The notes beneath the pieces were generated by a model. That model searched no databases, was not told the DNA's origin, and saw only the letters and a program-made list of their open reading frames with translations. Below are positions 6,809 through 15,222 of a stretch of 64,000 nt of DNA, piece after piece. This DNA comes from Sphingomonas oligoaromativorans (lineage in GTDB: Bacteria; Pseudomonadota; Alphaproteobacteria; Sphingomonadales; Sphingomonadaceae). The stretch covers positions 119,257-183,256 of the forward strand of contig NZ_JAASQK010000008.1 of the NCBI RefSeq assembly GCF_011762195.1, read 5' to 3'. The translations under genes and the position numbers were made by a program. The stretch's first letter is position 1; every line of letters starts with the position of its first letter.

Positions 6809-8908
6809 TCAGCTCACCATGTTGAGAAGCGTGTCGTACATGCTGCTGGCGGTGGTCAGCACGCGGGCCGCCGCCGAATAGCTGTTTTGCAGCACGACCA
6901 TCTGGGCCAGCTCTTCGTCGATGTTGACGCCGGCGAAGCTGTCCCGCCGGTTGACCGCGTCGTCGCGGCGCGCGGCGGTGTCGGTGGCGTTGGTCTGGGC
7001 CTGCGCGGCATCGTTGCCGATGTCGCCGAAAAGCTGGTTGGCGTACTGGCCGATGCTGCCCTTCACACCCTTGCCGAAATCGGCCTGGCCGTTCAGCACG
7101 TCGATGAAGTTGTTGGCGCCGGTGGTGTCGCCCTTGCCGATGCCGTTCTCGCCCACCGCGGCGCCGGCCTTGTAGACCGCAAGCGGCAGCCGCGAGACGT
7201 CCGACGCGATGTCGGGCCGCACCTGGGCGGAGGACAGGCCGGCATAATCGCCGCTCAGCCCGGACAGCGCCGAGAAGGAGACGCCGGTGCCGTTGCGGTT
7301 GGTGGAATCGGACGGAATGGCGACGGTGGCGCCCGCCGCCTGCGCGTTGGGCGTGAAGCGGATCTGGCCCCGGCTATCCAGCGCGAAGCTGCCGAACGCC
7401 GAGAGCGAGCTGCCGTTGAGCCCGTTGATGACATCGCCGAAGGTCTGCCCCGGCGCGCCGCTCAGCGTATAGCTGCCGAGTTCGCGGCCCGCGGAATCGC
7501 GCAGCACGATCTGCGCGGTCTGGCCGGTGGCGAAGCCGGTCGGATCGGTCGCGTCGAAACCCGAGGGGACGAGCGGATTGCCCTCGCTGCGCACCAGATC
7601 GTTGAGCCCGAAATATTGCGAGAAGCCGACGCCGGCGCGATCGCTCGGCGTGGTCGGATCCTGCGCCACGGCGACGCCATTGTCCGAACTCGTCGCCTTG
7701 ATGCTGAGCGTGCCGTCCGCCGACAGTGTCGCCGTGCCGAACCCGCCCAGCCCGGCGTTGATGGCGTTCACCGCATCGTCGACGGTGGCGGTCGGCCCCA
7801 GCGCGTCGAAGTCGATGGTGGTGGTGGCGAGCACCGTGCCGTCCTGCGCGGTGACGGCGAACACCGCCTTGCCGGTGAAGCCCAGCCGGTCGCCGCCGGT
7901 GAGCCCACTCGGCCGCCCGTCGAGCGACTGCGGGGCCGGCTGCGTCGTGCCCGCGTTGGAAGCAGAGTTGAGCGCGCCGGCGAGCCCGCCATACATCGAG
8001 CCCATGCGCTCGGCATAGGCGGGCAGCGTCTTGTCGCGGAGCGTCAGCAGCCCGCCCAGCTTGCCGCCGATGGTGCCGCCGTCGATCGTCTCGCCGGTCG
8101 TCGGCCCCGGCTGGCCCGAAGCATCGGCGAAGCGGATGTCGATCGGCGGATAGGTCGACTGCGAGGCCGTGTTGCCGGCCGGATAGCTCAGCAGCCGCAG
8201 CCGGTTGTCGAGCAGCGCCTGCCCCGATGCGGTGTCGATCGTCACGCGGCCGTCCGGCTGGTCGCGGACGGTGACGTTCATCAGCCCGCTCAGTTCCTGA
8301 AGCGCGGACACCCGCTCGTCCTCCGGGCCGGCGGTGCTGTGGCCCTGCCCCTTGAGCGAGGACACCGTGTCGTTCAGATCGTCGATCTTGGTGAGCAGGA
8401 CGTTGATGCGGCTGACCGTGGTGCCGACATCGCTGGCGACATTGGCGCGCAGCCCGTCGATATCCTGATCCAGCCCGCCCATCGAATCGAGCAGGTTCTG
8501 CACGCTGCTGACGAACTGGTTGCGGGTCTGCCCCGGATCCTGCGAGCCGGTCATCTTGGTGGCGTTGGCGAGCACGTCGTTGAACTGCTCGGGCAGGCCC
8601 GTGCCGCTGCCCGGCTTGCCGAGATAGGACTGGAGCTGATCCAGATAGTCGGACAGGATGTCCGCCTGCCCGGCATCCCCGCCGCGCCGGTAGACCGCAT
8701 TCTCCAGATAGCGATCCGCCACCCGCTCCGGCTCGGACACCAGCACACCGTTGGTGCGCCCGGCCGCGACATTGCTGGTGACCGCCACCCTCTGCCGCGC
8801 ATAGCCCGGCGTGTTGACGTTCGAGATGTTGTTGGACACCGCCCCCATCCCCGCCTGCGAGGCGGCGAGGCCAGACATGGCGGTTCCGAGAATGTCGTTG
8901 AGAGACAC
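6809..8908 (-). CDS. flgK: Flagellar hook-associated protein FlgK
   Basis: Hook-associated protein 1, 699 residues. The N terminus (LNDILGTAMSGLAASQAG; NNISNVNTPGYARQRV) is the flagellar rod/hook signature. The C terminus (DEELAQMVVLQNSYSAAARV...DTLLNMVS) is the diagnostic FlgK end. Translation starts at GTG 8908 behind a GAAGGAAG ribosome-binding site. It lies between flgE and flgL on the same strand. Confidence 0.93.
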   Translation of the reverse strand: MSLNDILGTAMSGLAASQAGMGAVSNNISNVNTPGYARQRVAVTSNVAAGRTNGVLVSEPERVADRYLENAVYRRGGDAGQADILSDYLDQLQSYLGKPGSGTGLPEQFNDVLANATKMTGSQDPGQTRNQFVSSVQNLLDSMGGLDQDIDGLRANVASDVGTTVSRINVLLTKIDDLNDTVSSLKGQGHSTAGPEDERVSALQELSGLMNVTVRDQPDGRVTIDTASGQALLDNRLRLLSYPAGNTASQSTYPPIDIRFADASGQPGPTTGETIDGGTIGGKLGGLLTLRDKTLPAYAERMGSMYGGLAGALNSASNAGTTQPAPQSLDGRPSGLTGGDRLGFTGKAVFAVTAQDGTVLATTTIDFDALGPTATVDDAVNAINAGLGGFGTATLSADGTLSIKATSSDNGVAVAQDPTTPSDRAGVGFSQYFGLNDLVRSEGNPLVPSGFDATDPTGFATGQTAQIVLRDSAGRELGSYTLSGAPGQTFGDVINGLNGSSLSAFGSFALDSRGQIRFTPNAQAAGATVAIPSDSTNRNGTGVSFSALSGLSGDYAGLSSAQVRPDIASDVSRLPLAVYKAGAAVGENGIGKGDTTGANNFIDVLNGQADFGKGVKGSIGQYANQLFGDIGNDAAQAQTNATDTAARRDDAVNRRDSFAGVNIDEELAQMVVLQNSYSAAARVLTTASSMYDTLLNMVS

Positions 8909-8967
8909 GGGATGACTTCCTTCGGACTATCGGAAGATGGGGACGGGGCGGCGGCCGGAAGGAAGCG

Positions 8968-10266
8968 TCAGCGTTTGAGGTCGCTCAGTTCCTGAAGCAT
9001 CTGGTCCACCGTCGTGATGATCTTCGACGAGGCGCTGTAGGCGCGCTGGAAGCGGATCATATTAGTGAACTCGGTGCCCAGATCGGCGGTCGAGCCTTCG
9101 AGCATATTCTCGGTGATCTTGCCGGAGCCCTGCGTGCCGGCGGGGTTGATGAGCGCGTTGCCGGAATCGTCTGACACGGTGTAGGCGTTGCCCTGGATCG
9201 CGGTGAGGCCGTCGGGATTGGCGAAGGTGGCGATCGGAAGCTGGTAGATCGGGCGGATCTCGCCCTTGTCGAACACCGCGCTGACGACGCCGGTGTCCGA
9301 GACGGTGATGCCGGTGACCGCGCCGAACAGCCCGCCGTCCACCGAGGAGCCGATCAGGCCGGACGCATCGCTGGTCTGCGTCAGGCCGTCGAGCTTGCCG
9401 TCCGTGCCGAGGCCGAGCTTGATCGGCTGCGCGCCCGCGCCGTTGGTCCAGCCGGGGTTGAGGCCCGCGAACAGCGCCGGGTCGGAACCGGCGACGTCGA
9501 GGCTACCGTCCGGGTTGAACTTCACCTGCCCCGTGGCGAGGATGCCGTCGGCCGCCGACACGTCGCTCGCCGGGACGGCATAGACCTCGGCCTGCCAGGT
9601 GTTCGCGCCGGTCTTCACGAAGCCGAGGTTGAGCTGATGCTCGCCGCCCTGCTCGTCATAGACGGTGATCGGGCGGGAGAACTGCGCCGTCACATTGCCC
9701 TTGGCGATATCACCCGCCGTATAGCCCGTGATCTCCTGCGTGCTCGATTGCAGGTTGATCTGCACATTGGCGGTGGTGGTGGGCTCGGCCGTGCCCGACA
9801 ACGCCTTGTAGTTGATCGTCTGAAGATCGCTCAGATTGCCGTTGTTGGTGAAATTGCCGTTGGAATCGAGCGGCCAGCCCTGGAGATAATAGCCGGAGGA
9901 ATTCTTCAGGAAGCCGAAATCGTCGGGCGAGAAGGAGCCAGCGCGGGTATAGGCGACCTTGCTGTCCGCGCCCGTGCCGTCGCGCACGACGAAGAAGCCG
10001 TTGCCGTTGACGGCGAGATCGTAGCCGCTGCCGGTCTGCAAGGGCGTGCCCGCCTTCGAGATATATTGCCGGGTGACCATGTTGACGCCGCCCGCGGCAT
10101 AGGCGCCGCCATGGCCGCCGCCACCGACGAGCGTGCTGAAATCGGCTCCAACGGCCTTGTAGCCGACCGTGTTGACGTTGGTGATGTTGTCGGCGACCGT
10201 CGCCATCGCGGCGGACTGGGCGTTCAGACCCGAGACGCCGGCATACAGAGCGGAATAGAGGCTCAC
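8968..10266 (-). CDS. flgE: Flagellar hook protein FlgE
   Basis: Structural subunit of the hook, 432 residues. It shows the N-terminal signature LYAGVSGLNAQSAAMATVAD followed by NITNVNTVGYKA, a middle domain with VYDEQGGEHQLNLGFVKT, and the conserved C terminus FTNMIRFQRAYSASSKII followed by TTVDQMLQELSDLKR. It starts at GTG 10266 with a GGAGAAAG ribosome-binding site. It is the first gene of the flgE-flgK-flgL unit, and a TCCTACAAT element lies upstream on its strand. Confidence 0.95.
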   Translation of the reverse strand: MSLYSALYAGVSGLNAQSAAMATVADNITNVNTVGYKAVGADFSTLVGGGGHGGAYAAGGVNMVTRQYISKAGTPLQTGSGYDLAVNGNGFFVVRDGTGADSKVAYTRAGSFSPDDFGFLKNSSGYYLQGWPLDSNGNFTNNGNLSDLQTINYKALSGTAEPTTTANVQINLQSSTQEITGYTAGDIAKGNVTAQFSRPITVYDEQGGEHQLNLGFVKTGANTWQAEVYAVPASDVSAADGILATGQVKFNPDGSLDVAGSDPALFAGLNPGWTNGAGAQPIKLGLGTDGKLDGLTQTSDASGLIGSSVDGGLFGAVTGITVSDTGVVSAVFDKGEIRPIYQLPIATFANPDGLTAIQGNAYTVSDDSGNALINPAGTQGSGKITENMLEGSTADLGTEFTNMIRFQRAYSASSKIITTVDQMLQELSDLKR

Positions 10267-10328
10267 AACTTTCTCCGTGCGCAGTGGTCGGCGGGCCGCC
10301 TTCGGGCATCCCGTCCTTTGCCAGCATC

Positions 10329-10337
10329 ATTGTAGGA
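10329..10337 (-). promoter_or_regulatory. TCCTACAAT element upstream of flgE
   Basis: On the minus strand the sequence reads TCCTACAAT, 63 bases before the flgE start codon. It is one substitution away from the recurrent TCCTATAAT element and stands back-to-back with the copy serving flbT (10403-10411). Confidence 0.5.
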
Positions 10338-10402
10338 GAGCCCCGAAGCCCACCAAATACGGGGAAAATTTTTCCTAGCCGGCTCCGGCCGCAGCGGCGT
10401 GA

Positions 10403-10411
10403 TCCTATAAT
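10403..10411 (+). promoter_or_regulatory. TCCTATAAT element upstream of flbT
   Basis: An exact TCCTATAAT copy lies 29 bases before the flbT start codon, in the divergent flgE-flbT gap. Confidence 0.6.
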
Positions 10412-10439
10412 ATCGGAAACGCATCTGACGGGGACCGGA

Positions 10440-10850
10440 ATGCCGCTGCACATCACCTTGCGCGACAAGGAGAAGATGATCCTGAACGGGGCGGTGCTGC
10501 GCGCCGTCGGTCGCACGCAGCTCTGCCTCGAAAACAACGCCGCCATCCTGCGCGGCCGCGACGTGATGACGCCCGAGGAGGCCGATACGCCGGCCAAGCG
10601 GCTCTATTTCGCCTGCATGATGGCCTATATCGACCCCGACGATCTCGATCGCCACCGCGAGACCATCCTGATGCTGGTGCGCGATCTGCTCGCCGCCTTC
10701 CAGTCGATCGAGGCGCGCGCGATCTGCGCCACCTTCGCCGAGAAGGTCGCGACCTCGCAATTCTATCGCGCGCTCGCCGATTGCCGCTGGCTGATCGCCT
10801 ATGAGGCCGAGGCGATGGCGCGCACGCCCGCCGCAACACGCCACCCATGA
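10440..10850 (+). CDS. flbT: Flagellin translation regulator FlbT
   Basis: A 136-residue alphaproteobacterial regulator that controls flagellin mRNA translation or stability. The start MPLHITLRDKEKMILNGAVL and the stretch RLYFACMMAYIDPDD are characteristic of FlbT. The ATG at 10440 was chosen because the family N terminus begins there and a promoter-like element precedes it; in-frame sequence extends further upstream but reads through that element. It overlaps fliI by four bases. Its usual partner FlaF is encoded at 20719-21105. Confidence 0.9.
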   Translation: MPLHITLRDKEKMILNGAVLRAVGRTQLCLENNAAILRGRDVMTPEEADTPAKRLYFACMMAYIDPDDLDRHRETILMLVRDLLAAFQSIEARAICATFAEKVATSQFYRALADCRWLIAYEAEAMARTPAATRHP

Positions 10851-12184
10851 CCACGCTCGCCTCCGCCGCCGCCGGCCTGCGCGCGCTGACGCCGGACCAG
10901 CGCTACGGCCGGGTCGTGGCTGTGCGCGGCGCGCTGATCGAGGCGGAGGGCCTCGCCGGCGCCGCGCGGATCGGCTCGCGCATCCGCATCGCGTCGCCCG
11001 GCGGCCTGGTGGAGGCGGAGGTGACCGGCCTCGATCGCGGCATCGCGCAATGCCTGCCGTTCAGCGATCCGCAGGGCATCGCCTCGGGGGCACGCGCGGA
11101 TCTGATCGCGGGCCAGTTCACGCTGCGTCCGTCCGAGGCGTGGCTGGGGCGGATGATCGACGGGCTCGGCCGGCCGATCGACGGCAAGGGACCGCTGGTC
11201 CTCGGGGCCGATCCGCGCCCGATCAAGGCCCCCCCGCCGCCCGCCTCGACCCGCGCCCGCGTCGGCGCCAAGGTCGAAACCGGGGTGCGCGCGCTCGATA
11301 TCTTCGCGCCGCTCTGCCGGGGGCAGCGGCTCGGCCTGTTCGCGGGCTCGGGCGTCGGCAAGTCGACGCTTCTCTCGATGCTGACGCGCTGGACGCAGTG
11401 CGACGTCGCCGTCATCGGCCTGGTCGGCGAGCGTGGCCGCGAGGTGCAGGAGTTCGTCGAGGACGATCTCGGCCCCGAAGGCCTCGCGCGCAGCACCGTC
11501 GTCGTCGCCACCTCGGACGAGCCCGCGCTGATGCGGCGGCAGGCGGCGTGGACCACGCTCGCCGTCGCCGAGCATTTCCGCGATCAGGGGCTGCACGTCC
11601 TCTGCCTGATGGATTCGGTGACGCGCTTCGCCATGGCGCAGCGCGAGATCGGTCTCGCCAGCGGCGAGCCGCCCGCGACCAAGGGCTATCCGCCTACCGT
11701 CTTCGCCGAACTACCCCGCCTGCTCGAACGCGCCGGGCCGGGCCTGCCGGGGCAAGGATCGATCACCGGCCTCTTCACCGTATTGGTGGATGGGGACGAT
11801 CATAACGAACCGATCGCGGATGCGGTGCGCGGCATTCTCGACGGCCATGTCGTCATCACCCGCAAGATCGCCGAGCGCGGCCGCTACCCGGCGATCGACG
11901 TGCTCAAGTCGATCTCGCGCACCCTCCCGCATGCACATGACGACAGGCAGAACGCCCTGCGCAACGAGGCGCGGCGCATCCTCTCCACCTATGGCGACAT
12001 GGAGGAGATGGTCCGCCTCGGCGCCTATCGCCCCGGCGCCAATGCCGAGGTGGACGAGGCGATCCGCACCGCGCCGCGCATCGAGGCGCTGCTCAATCAG
12101 GGCAAGGCCGATCGGGGCCGCGCCGCCGACGCCTTCGCATCCCTCGCCGCGCTTCTGGAGACTGGCGATGAAGACACCCTTTGA
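10847..12184 (+). CDS. fliI: Flagellum-specific export ATPase FliI
   Basis: A 445-residue F1-beta-like ATPase that powers type III flagellar export. It has the Walker A motif FAGSGVGKST at about 165-174, a Walker B region VLCLMDSVTRFA, and the family segment GEPPATKGYPPTVFAELPRL. The ATG overlaps the flbT stop, and its 3' end overlaps fliJ by 17 bases. Genes for FliF, FliG and FliH, usual neighbours elsewhere, are not in this window. Confidence 0.95.
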   Translation: MTTLASAAAGLRALTPDQRYGRVVAVRGALIEAEGLAGAARIGSRIRIASPGGLVEAEVTGLDRGIAQCLPFSDPQGIASGARADLIAGQFTLRPSEAWLGRMIDGLGRPIDGKGPLVLGADPRPIKAPPPPASTRARVGAKVETGVRALDIFAPLCRGQRLGLFAGSGVGKSTLLSMLTRWTQCDVAVIGLVGERGREVQEFVEDDLGPEGLARSTVVVATSDEPALMRRQAAWTTLAVAEHFRDQGLHVLCLMDSVTRFAMAQREIGLASGEPPATKGYPPTVFAELPRLLERAGPGLPGQGSITGLFTVLVDGDDHNEPIADAVRGILDGHVVITRKIAERGRYPAIDVLKSISRTLPHAHDDRQNALRNEARRILSTYGDMEEMVRLGAYRPGANAEVDEAIRTAPRIEALLNQGKADRGRAADAFASLAALLETGDEDTL

Positions 12185-12587
12185 CGGCGCGATCCGCCTT
12201 CAGCGGCGCGAGATCGACGAGATGCGCGTCGCGATCAACGTGCAGGTCGAGCGGCTGGTCACGATCGAGACCGCTCAGGTGGACACCGACGCCGTGATGC
12301 GCCGGGAGCGCGATATCGCGGGCGAAGAGCTGCTCCTCTCCTCCCACGCCTATATGGCCCGGATGCACGCCGAGCGACGGCGGCTGGCGGAGGATCGCGC
12401 CGTCGTCGACATCCAGCTCACCCAGTTGCGGACGCGCGCTACCGCCGCCTATGGCATGTCCAAGGCGATCGAGGATGCCGCCCGCAATTATTGCGAGGAA
12501 CAACTCCAGGCCGAGGCGACCGCCGAACAGGCGCGGCTCGACGATCAGGCGGCGACGCGCTTCCTGCGCCTCACAGACCGGCGATGA
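12168..12587 (+). CDS. fliJ: Flagellar export protein FliJ
   Basis: A 139-residue, almost entirely helical protein with continuous heptad-like Arg/Glu/Ala/Leu patterning (RLQRREIDEMRVAINVQVE; HAERRRLAEDRAVVD), matching the antiparallel coiled coil of FliJ, the stalk of the FliI ATPase ring. The call relies on size, coiled-coil character and position directly after fliI, since FliJ sequences diverge strongly. The start overlaps the end of fliI and the stop overlaps the muramidase start (ATGA). Confidence 0.8.
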   Translation: MKTPFDGAIRLQRREIDEMRVAINVQVERLVTIETAQVDTDAVMRRERDIAGEELLLSSHAYMARMHAERRRLAEDRAVVDIQLTQLRTRATAAYGMSKAIEDAARNYCEEQLQAEATAEQARLDDQAATRFLRLTDRR

Positions 12588-13588
12588 TCGGGCGGATCGG
12601 CGGCGGCTCCACCGGTCCGGCGGAGCGGATCAACCCGCAGGAGAAAGCCGCGCTGATCTACGCACAGGCCCGCTCGGAACTGTCGAACCGGCTGTGGAAG
12701 GCCGCGCTGGGGAGCGACGCCTCGGCTGGGGCGGGACCGAGCCGGTCCGGGAGCCCGGAGATAGGGCTCGACGCGATGCTGGCGCTGCTCGGCGCTGACG
12801 GAATGCCCGTCGCGGTGCCGCCCGCGCCCGTGCCATCTGCGAGCGCGGCTCCGCCGGACCCGGACGAACGCTCCTCCCATCATGGATCGGGCTCGCAAGG
12901 GGGCGATGCGTCGGCCGGAGGGCTCGGCGTCAACGCCTCCTATGCCGCGACGTTGAGCGCGGCCGCTGAGCGGACAGGCCTGCCCCCCGCCCTCCTCGCC
13001 ACGATCGTCCAGGCCGAGGCCGCGACCGGGCCGGACGGGCGCTGGCTCGCCTATTCCCGCAACCCGCGGTCGAGCGCGGCGGGCCTCGGCCAGTTCCTGA
13101 GCGGCACCTGGATTTCCGAGGCCGAGCGGCCCGGCACCTGGCTCCGCCAGATCGCCGGTGCGCAAGGCTGGCTCAACGGGCATGGCCGCGTGGCCTCCGG
13201 CGCGCGCTCGGCGCTGCTCCAGCTCCGCTACGATGGCGACACGGCGATCCAGGCCGTTGCCGACTATGCCCGCTCGAACCTCGACCAGCTTCGCAACGCG
13301 GGCGTGGCGATCGGCACCAGCATCGAGAGCCTCGCGCAGAATGCCTATGTCGGCCACCATCTCGGCATGAGCGACGCCATCCGTTTCCTGAAGGGGGAAC
13401 TGAGCCCCGATCGCGCCCGCAAGCTGCTGAAGGCCCAGATAGGCGCCGCCGCCGCCGAACAGCGAATCGCCGAGGCCGGAGGCGCCGCCCGCGCGCACCG
13501 CATTTGGCTGCTCGGCTATGTCGCGCGGGCGATCCAGCCGCAGCGTTTCGCCGCCCTCGGCGGAACGAAGGGCGGCCGCAACGCATAA
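12584..13588 (+). CDS. Lytic transglycosylase-like flagellar muramidase
   Basis: A 334-residue protein. After a short N-terminal region and a Pro/Ser-rich linker (residues 45-105), the segment from about 115 to 260 resembles an SLT/lysozyme-fold domain, with LLATIVQAEA carrying the likely catalytic Glu and SSAAGLGQFLSGTWISEA as the conserved following motif. FlgJ in this window (35993-36295) has only the rod-binding domain, so this protein probably opens peptidoglycan for rod assembly; that link is inference. It overlaps fliJ by four bases. Confidence 0.75.
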   Translation: MIGRIGGGSTGPAERINPQEKAALIYAQARSELSNRLWKAALGSDASAGAGPSRSGSPEIGLDAMLALLGADGMPVAVPPAPVPSASAAPPDPDERSSHHGSGSQGGDASAGGLGVNASYAATLSAAAERTGLPPALLATIVQAEAATGPDGRWLAYSRNPRSSAAGLGQFLSGTWISEAERPGTWLRQIAGAQGWLNGHGRVASGARSALLQLRYDGDTAIQAVADYARSNLDQLRNAGVAIGTSIESLAQNAYVGHHLGMSDAIRFLKGELSPDRARKLLKAQIGAAAAEQRIAEAGGAARAHRIWLLGYVARAIQPQRFAALGGTKGGRNA

Positions 13589-13600
13589 TTATGGGATTTG

Positions 13601-13621
13601 TTCCATTAATCCATTATGGAA
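13601..13621. repeat. Inverted repeat upstream of the sigma-like gene
   Basis: TTCCAT and ATGGAA form 6-bp arms separated by nine bases, in an AT-rich stretch of about 70 bases that stands out from its surroundings. It may be an operator or part of a weak terminator for the fliI-fliJ unit. Confidence 0.4.
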
Positions 13622-13637
13622 TTAACTTCTCATTAAC

Positions 13638-13646
13638 TCCTAGAAA
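13638..13646 (+). promoter_or_regulatory. TCCTAGAAA, possible variant promoter element before the sigma-like gene
   Basis: TCCTAGAAA lies 59 bases before the sigma-like start codon and differs from TCCTATAAA by one base. It is a weak candidate for autoregulation. Confidence 0.25.
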
Positions 13647-13704
13647 GTAGCCCAATGACGTGGGGAGAGCGGCGAGCATCCGCCTCCCGAACGGAGGGCA
13701 CGTC

Positions 13705-14766
13705 ATGTCGAAGACCACCATCGCTCTGGAATCGGCGGTCGCCGTCGTCATCGCCAACATGCCGAAGGACGTGGAAGGACGGGGCACTCCCCGTCAGCGT
13801 CATGAGGTCGACAAGGCCTTCGCCCGGATCATGAAGCTGATCGCCCCGCGCGTCCGCCACTTCATCCGCCAATATGGGCTGGCGGGCCATTGGGAGGATG
13901 CCGAGCAGGTCTGCGCCATCGCGGTCCACCGCGCGATCCAGGCCTATGATCCGGCCAAGGCGCAGTTCACCACCTTCGTGAACTGGCAGATCCGCGGCGA
14001 GCTTCAGAGCCTCCGCTTCCGCCTGATGACCGACCAGCGCCCGTCTGCGCAGAAGGTGGACGCCACCACCGTATCGATCAACTCGATCGCCACCGGACCG
14101 GAGGGCGACCAGACCACGCTGGAAGGCCTGATCCAGGACGAGAACGCCCATATCACGGCCGAGGCCGGCGCGTCCGACTATCTCGCCACCTCCGCGCTCC
14201 AGGCGCTGATCGACAGCTATATCGAGCATCTGCGCGCCGCCGCGATCGAGCAGCTCAAGCGCCGCCCCCGCCCGAAGCGCCGCCCCGTGCAGGCCGACGG
14301 CACGCCCGCCCCCTATCTGCGCTCCTCGACGCACGGCATCGAGCCCGAGGAGCTGGAATCGCTCGAACAGCGCCTCCGGCGCGATCGCGAGATCATCCAC
14401 GGCCGCCTGCTGGACATCGACGGGAGCGAATCCTTCGAAGCCAACGGCATCTCCAAGGAGCGCGCGCGGCAGATCGCCAAGCGGGCGATCAAGACGATCG
14501 GCGAGATCGCCGGTTCGCACGAGAAATACAAGGTGATGGCCGATTACCGGAAGGTGGGCGTGCTGCGCAGCCGCGCCCGCTCGATCAAGCTGGAAAGCGG
14601 CGGTGCCCCCGCCAGCCCGGCGCCGCTCACCGTGGTGCTTCCCGATACCGTCCGGCCGCGCACCGAATGGCCGCTCATCGCGGAGGAGGATTTCGATCGT
14701 GCCGCGATCGAGGCGGCCGAAGCGGCCGGTGCCGTGGTGCAGGCCGGCTCGCAGCTCCGCCACTGA
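13705..14766 (+). CDS. Divergent sigma-70-family RNA polymerase sigma factor of the flagellar cluster
   Basis: A 353-residue protein. Residues about 44-105 resemble sigma region 2, with HWEDAEQVCAIAVHRAIQAY followed by DPAKAQFTTFVNWQIRGELQ, the counterpart of the canonical FSTYAxWWIR segment. Residues about 240-268 form a region 4.2-like helix-turn-helix (ISKERARQIAKRAIKTI). Regions 2 and 4 are separated by an unusually long spacer with a basic Pro/Arg-rich stretch (KRRPRPKRRP), and about 80 extra residues follow region 4. It occupies the place where a FliA-type factor would be expected. The ATG at 13705 follows GGAGGG. I infer it directs flagellar transcription; it is clearly not a standard FliA. 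Confidence 0.75.
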   Translation: MSKTTIALESAVAVVIANMPKDVEGRGTPRQRHEVDKAFARIMKLIAPRVRHFIRQYGLAGHWEDAEQVCAIAVHRAIQAYDPAKAQFTTFVNWQIRGELQSLRFRLMTDQRPSAQKVDATTVSINSIATGPEGDQTTLEGLIQDENAHITAEAGASDYLATSALQALIDSYIEHLRAAAIEQLKRRPRPKRRPVQADGTPAPYLRSSTHGIEPEELESLEQRLRRDREIIHGRLLDIDGSESFEANGISKERARQIAKRAIKTIGEIAGSHEKYKVMADYRKVGVLRSRARSIKLESGGAPASPAPLTVVLPDTVRPRTEWPLIAEEDFDRAAIEAAEAAGAVVQAGSQLRH

Positions 14767-14795
14767 CGCCGACAGGAGCGTTCCCCATTCCGCGT

Positions 14796-14804
14796 TCCTA
14801 TAAA
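14796..14804 (+). promoter_or_regulatory. TCCTATAAA element upstream of the gene at 14832
   Basis: TCCTATAAA lies 28 bases before the start of the unknown gene that follows the sigma-like gene, so that gene probably has its own promoter. Confidence 0.5.
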
Positions 14805-14831
14805 CCGCTTCTGCATTTTTCGGAGCAGCCC

Positions 14832-15179
14832 ATGCAGACGAGCCTCCGGCAACGCATGATCGCGCGCGCCGCGCCTCCGCCACGGCATCGGGCCGGCACG
14901 GCCATGCCGGTCTACCAGATCGCGCTCCAGTTCGACGTCCGCTCCACGCTGCAACTCTGGCACGCCGCCGCGCAGCGATTGCGGGAATCCGGGCTTTCGA
15001 CGCCGGATATCGAGACGACGATCGGCCTCGCCTCCGATCCGTCCATCGCCGATTGCCTGGCGACGCTGATCCTGCCGCGCCATGCGCCGGGCTGTGACCT
15101 GATCGATGTGCGCATCGGGCAGGGCTGCGTCCTCGACGATCTGTTCGCGTCCCCCCTGCCGAACGCTTCCGAACATTGA
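14832..15179 (+). CDS. Unknown 115-residue protein downstream of the sigma-like factor
   Basis: A small soluble protein with a basic N terminus (RQRMIARAAPPPRHR), a central hydrophobic strand (VYQIALQFDV) and a helix-strand pattern to the end. I do not recognise a family. The ATG follows the purine stretch CGGAG and a TCCTATAAA element. Its position between the sigma-like gene and a strong terminator makes a regulatory partner, such as an anti-sigma factor, or a flagellar accessory possible, but nothing in the sequence proves either. Confidence 0.55.
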   Translation: MQTSLRQRMIARAAPPPRHRAGTAMPVYQIALQFDVRSTLQLWHAAAQRLRESGLSTPDIETTIGLASDPSIADCLATLILPRHAPGCDLIDVRIGQGCVLDDLFASPLPNASEH

Positions 15180-15183
15180 GAAT

Positions 15184-15211
15184 ATCCCCGGCGGCGGTGG
15201 CCGCCGGGGAT
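15184..15211. terminator. Perfect 12-bp stem terminator hairpin
   Basis: ATCCCCGGCGGC pairs perfectly with GCCGCCGGGGAT around a GGTG loop between the convergent unknown gene and the chemoreceptor gene. There is no long T-run, but position and stability support termination from both sides. Confidence 0.65.
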
Positions 15212-15222
15212 CGGGGCGATGG

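Noticed and set aside
6887..8995. A 702-residue plus-strand frame opposite flgK
   Set aside because: The composition is Arg/Ala/Gly-rich without domains, and it mirrors a clear FlgK gene.
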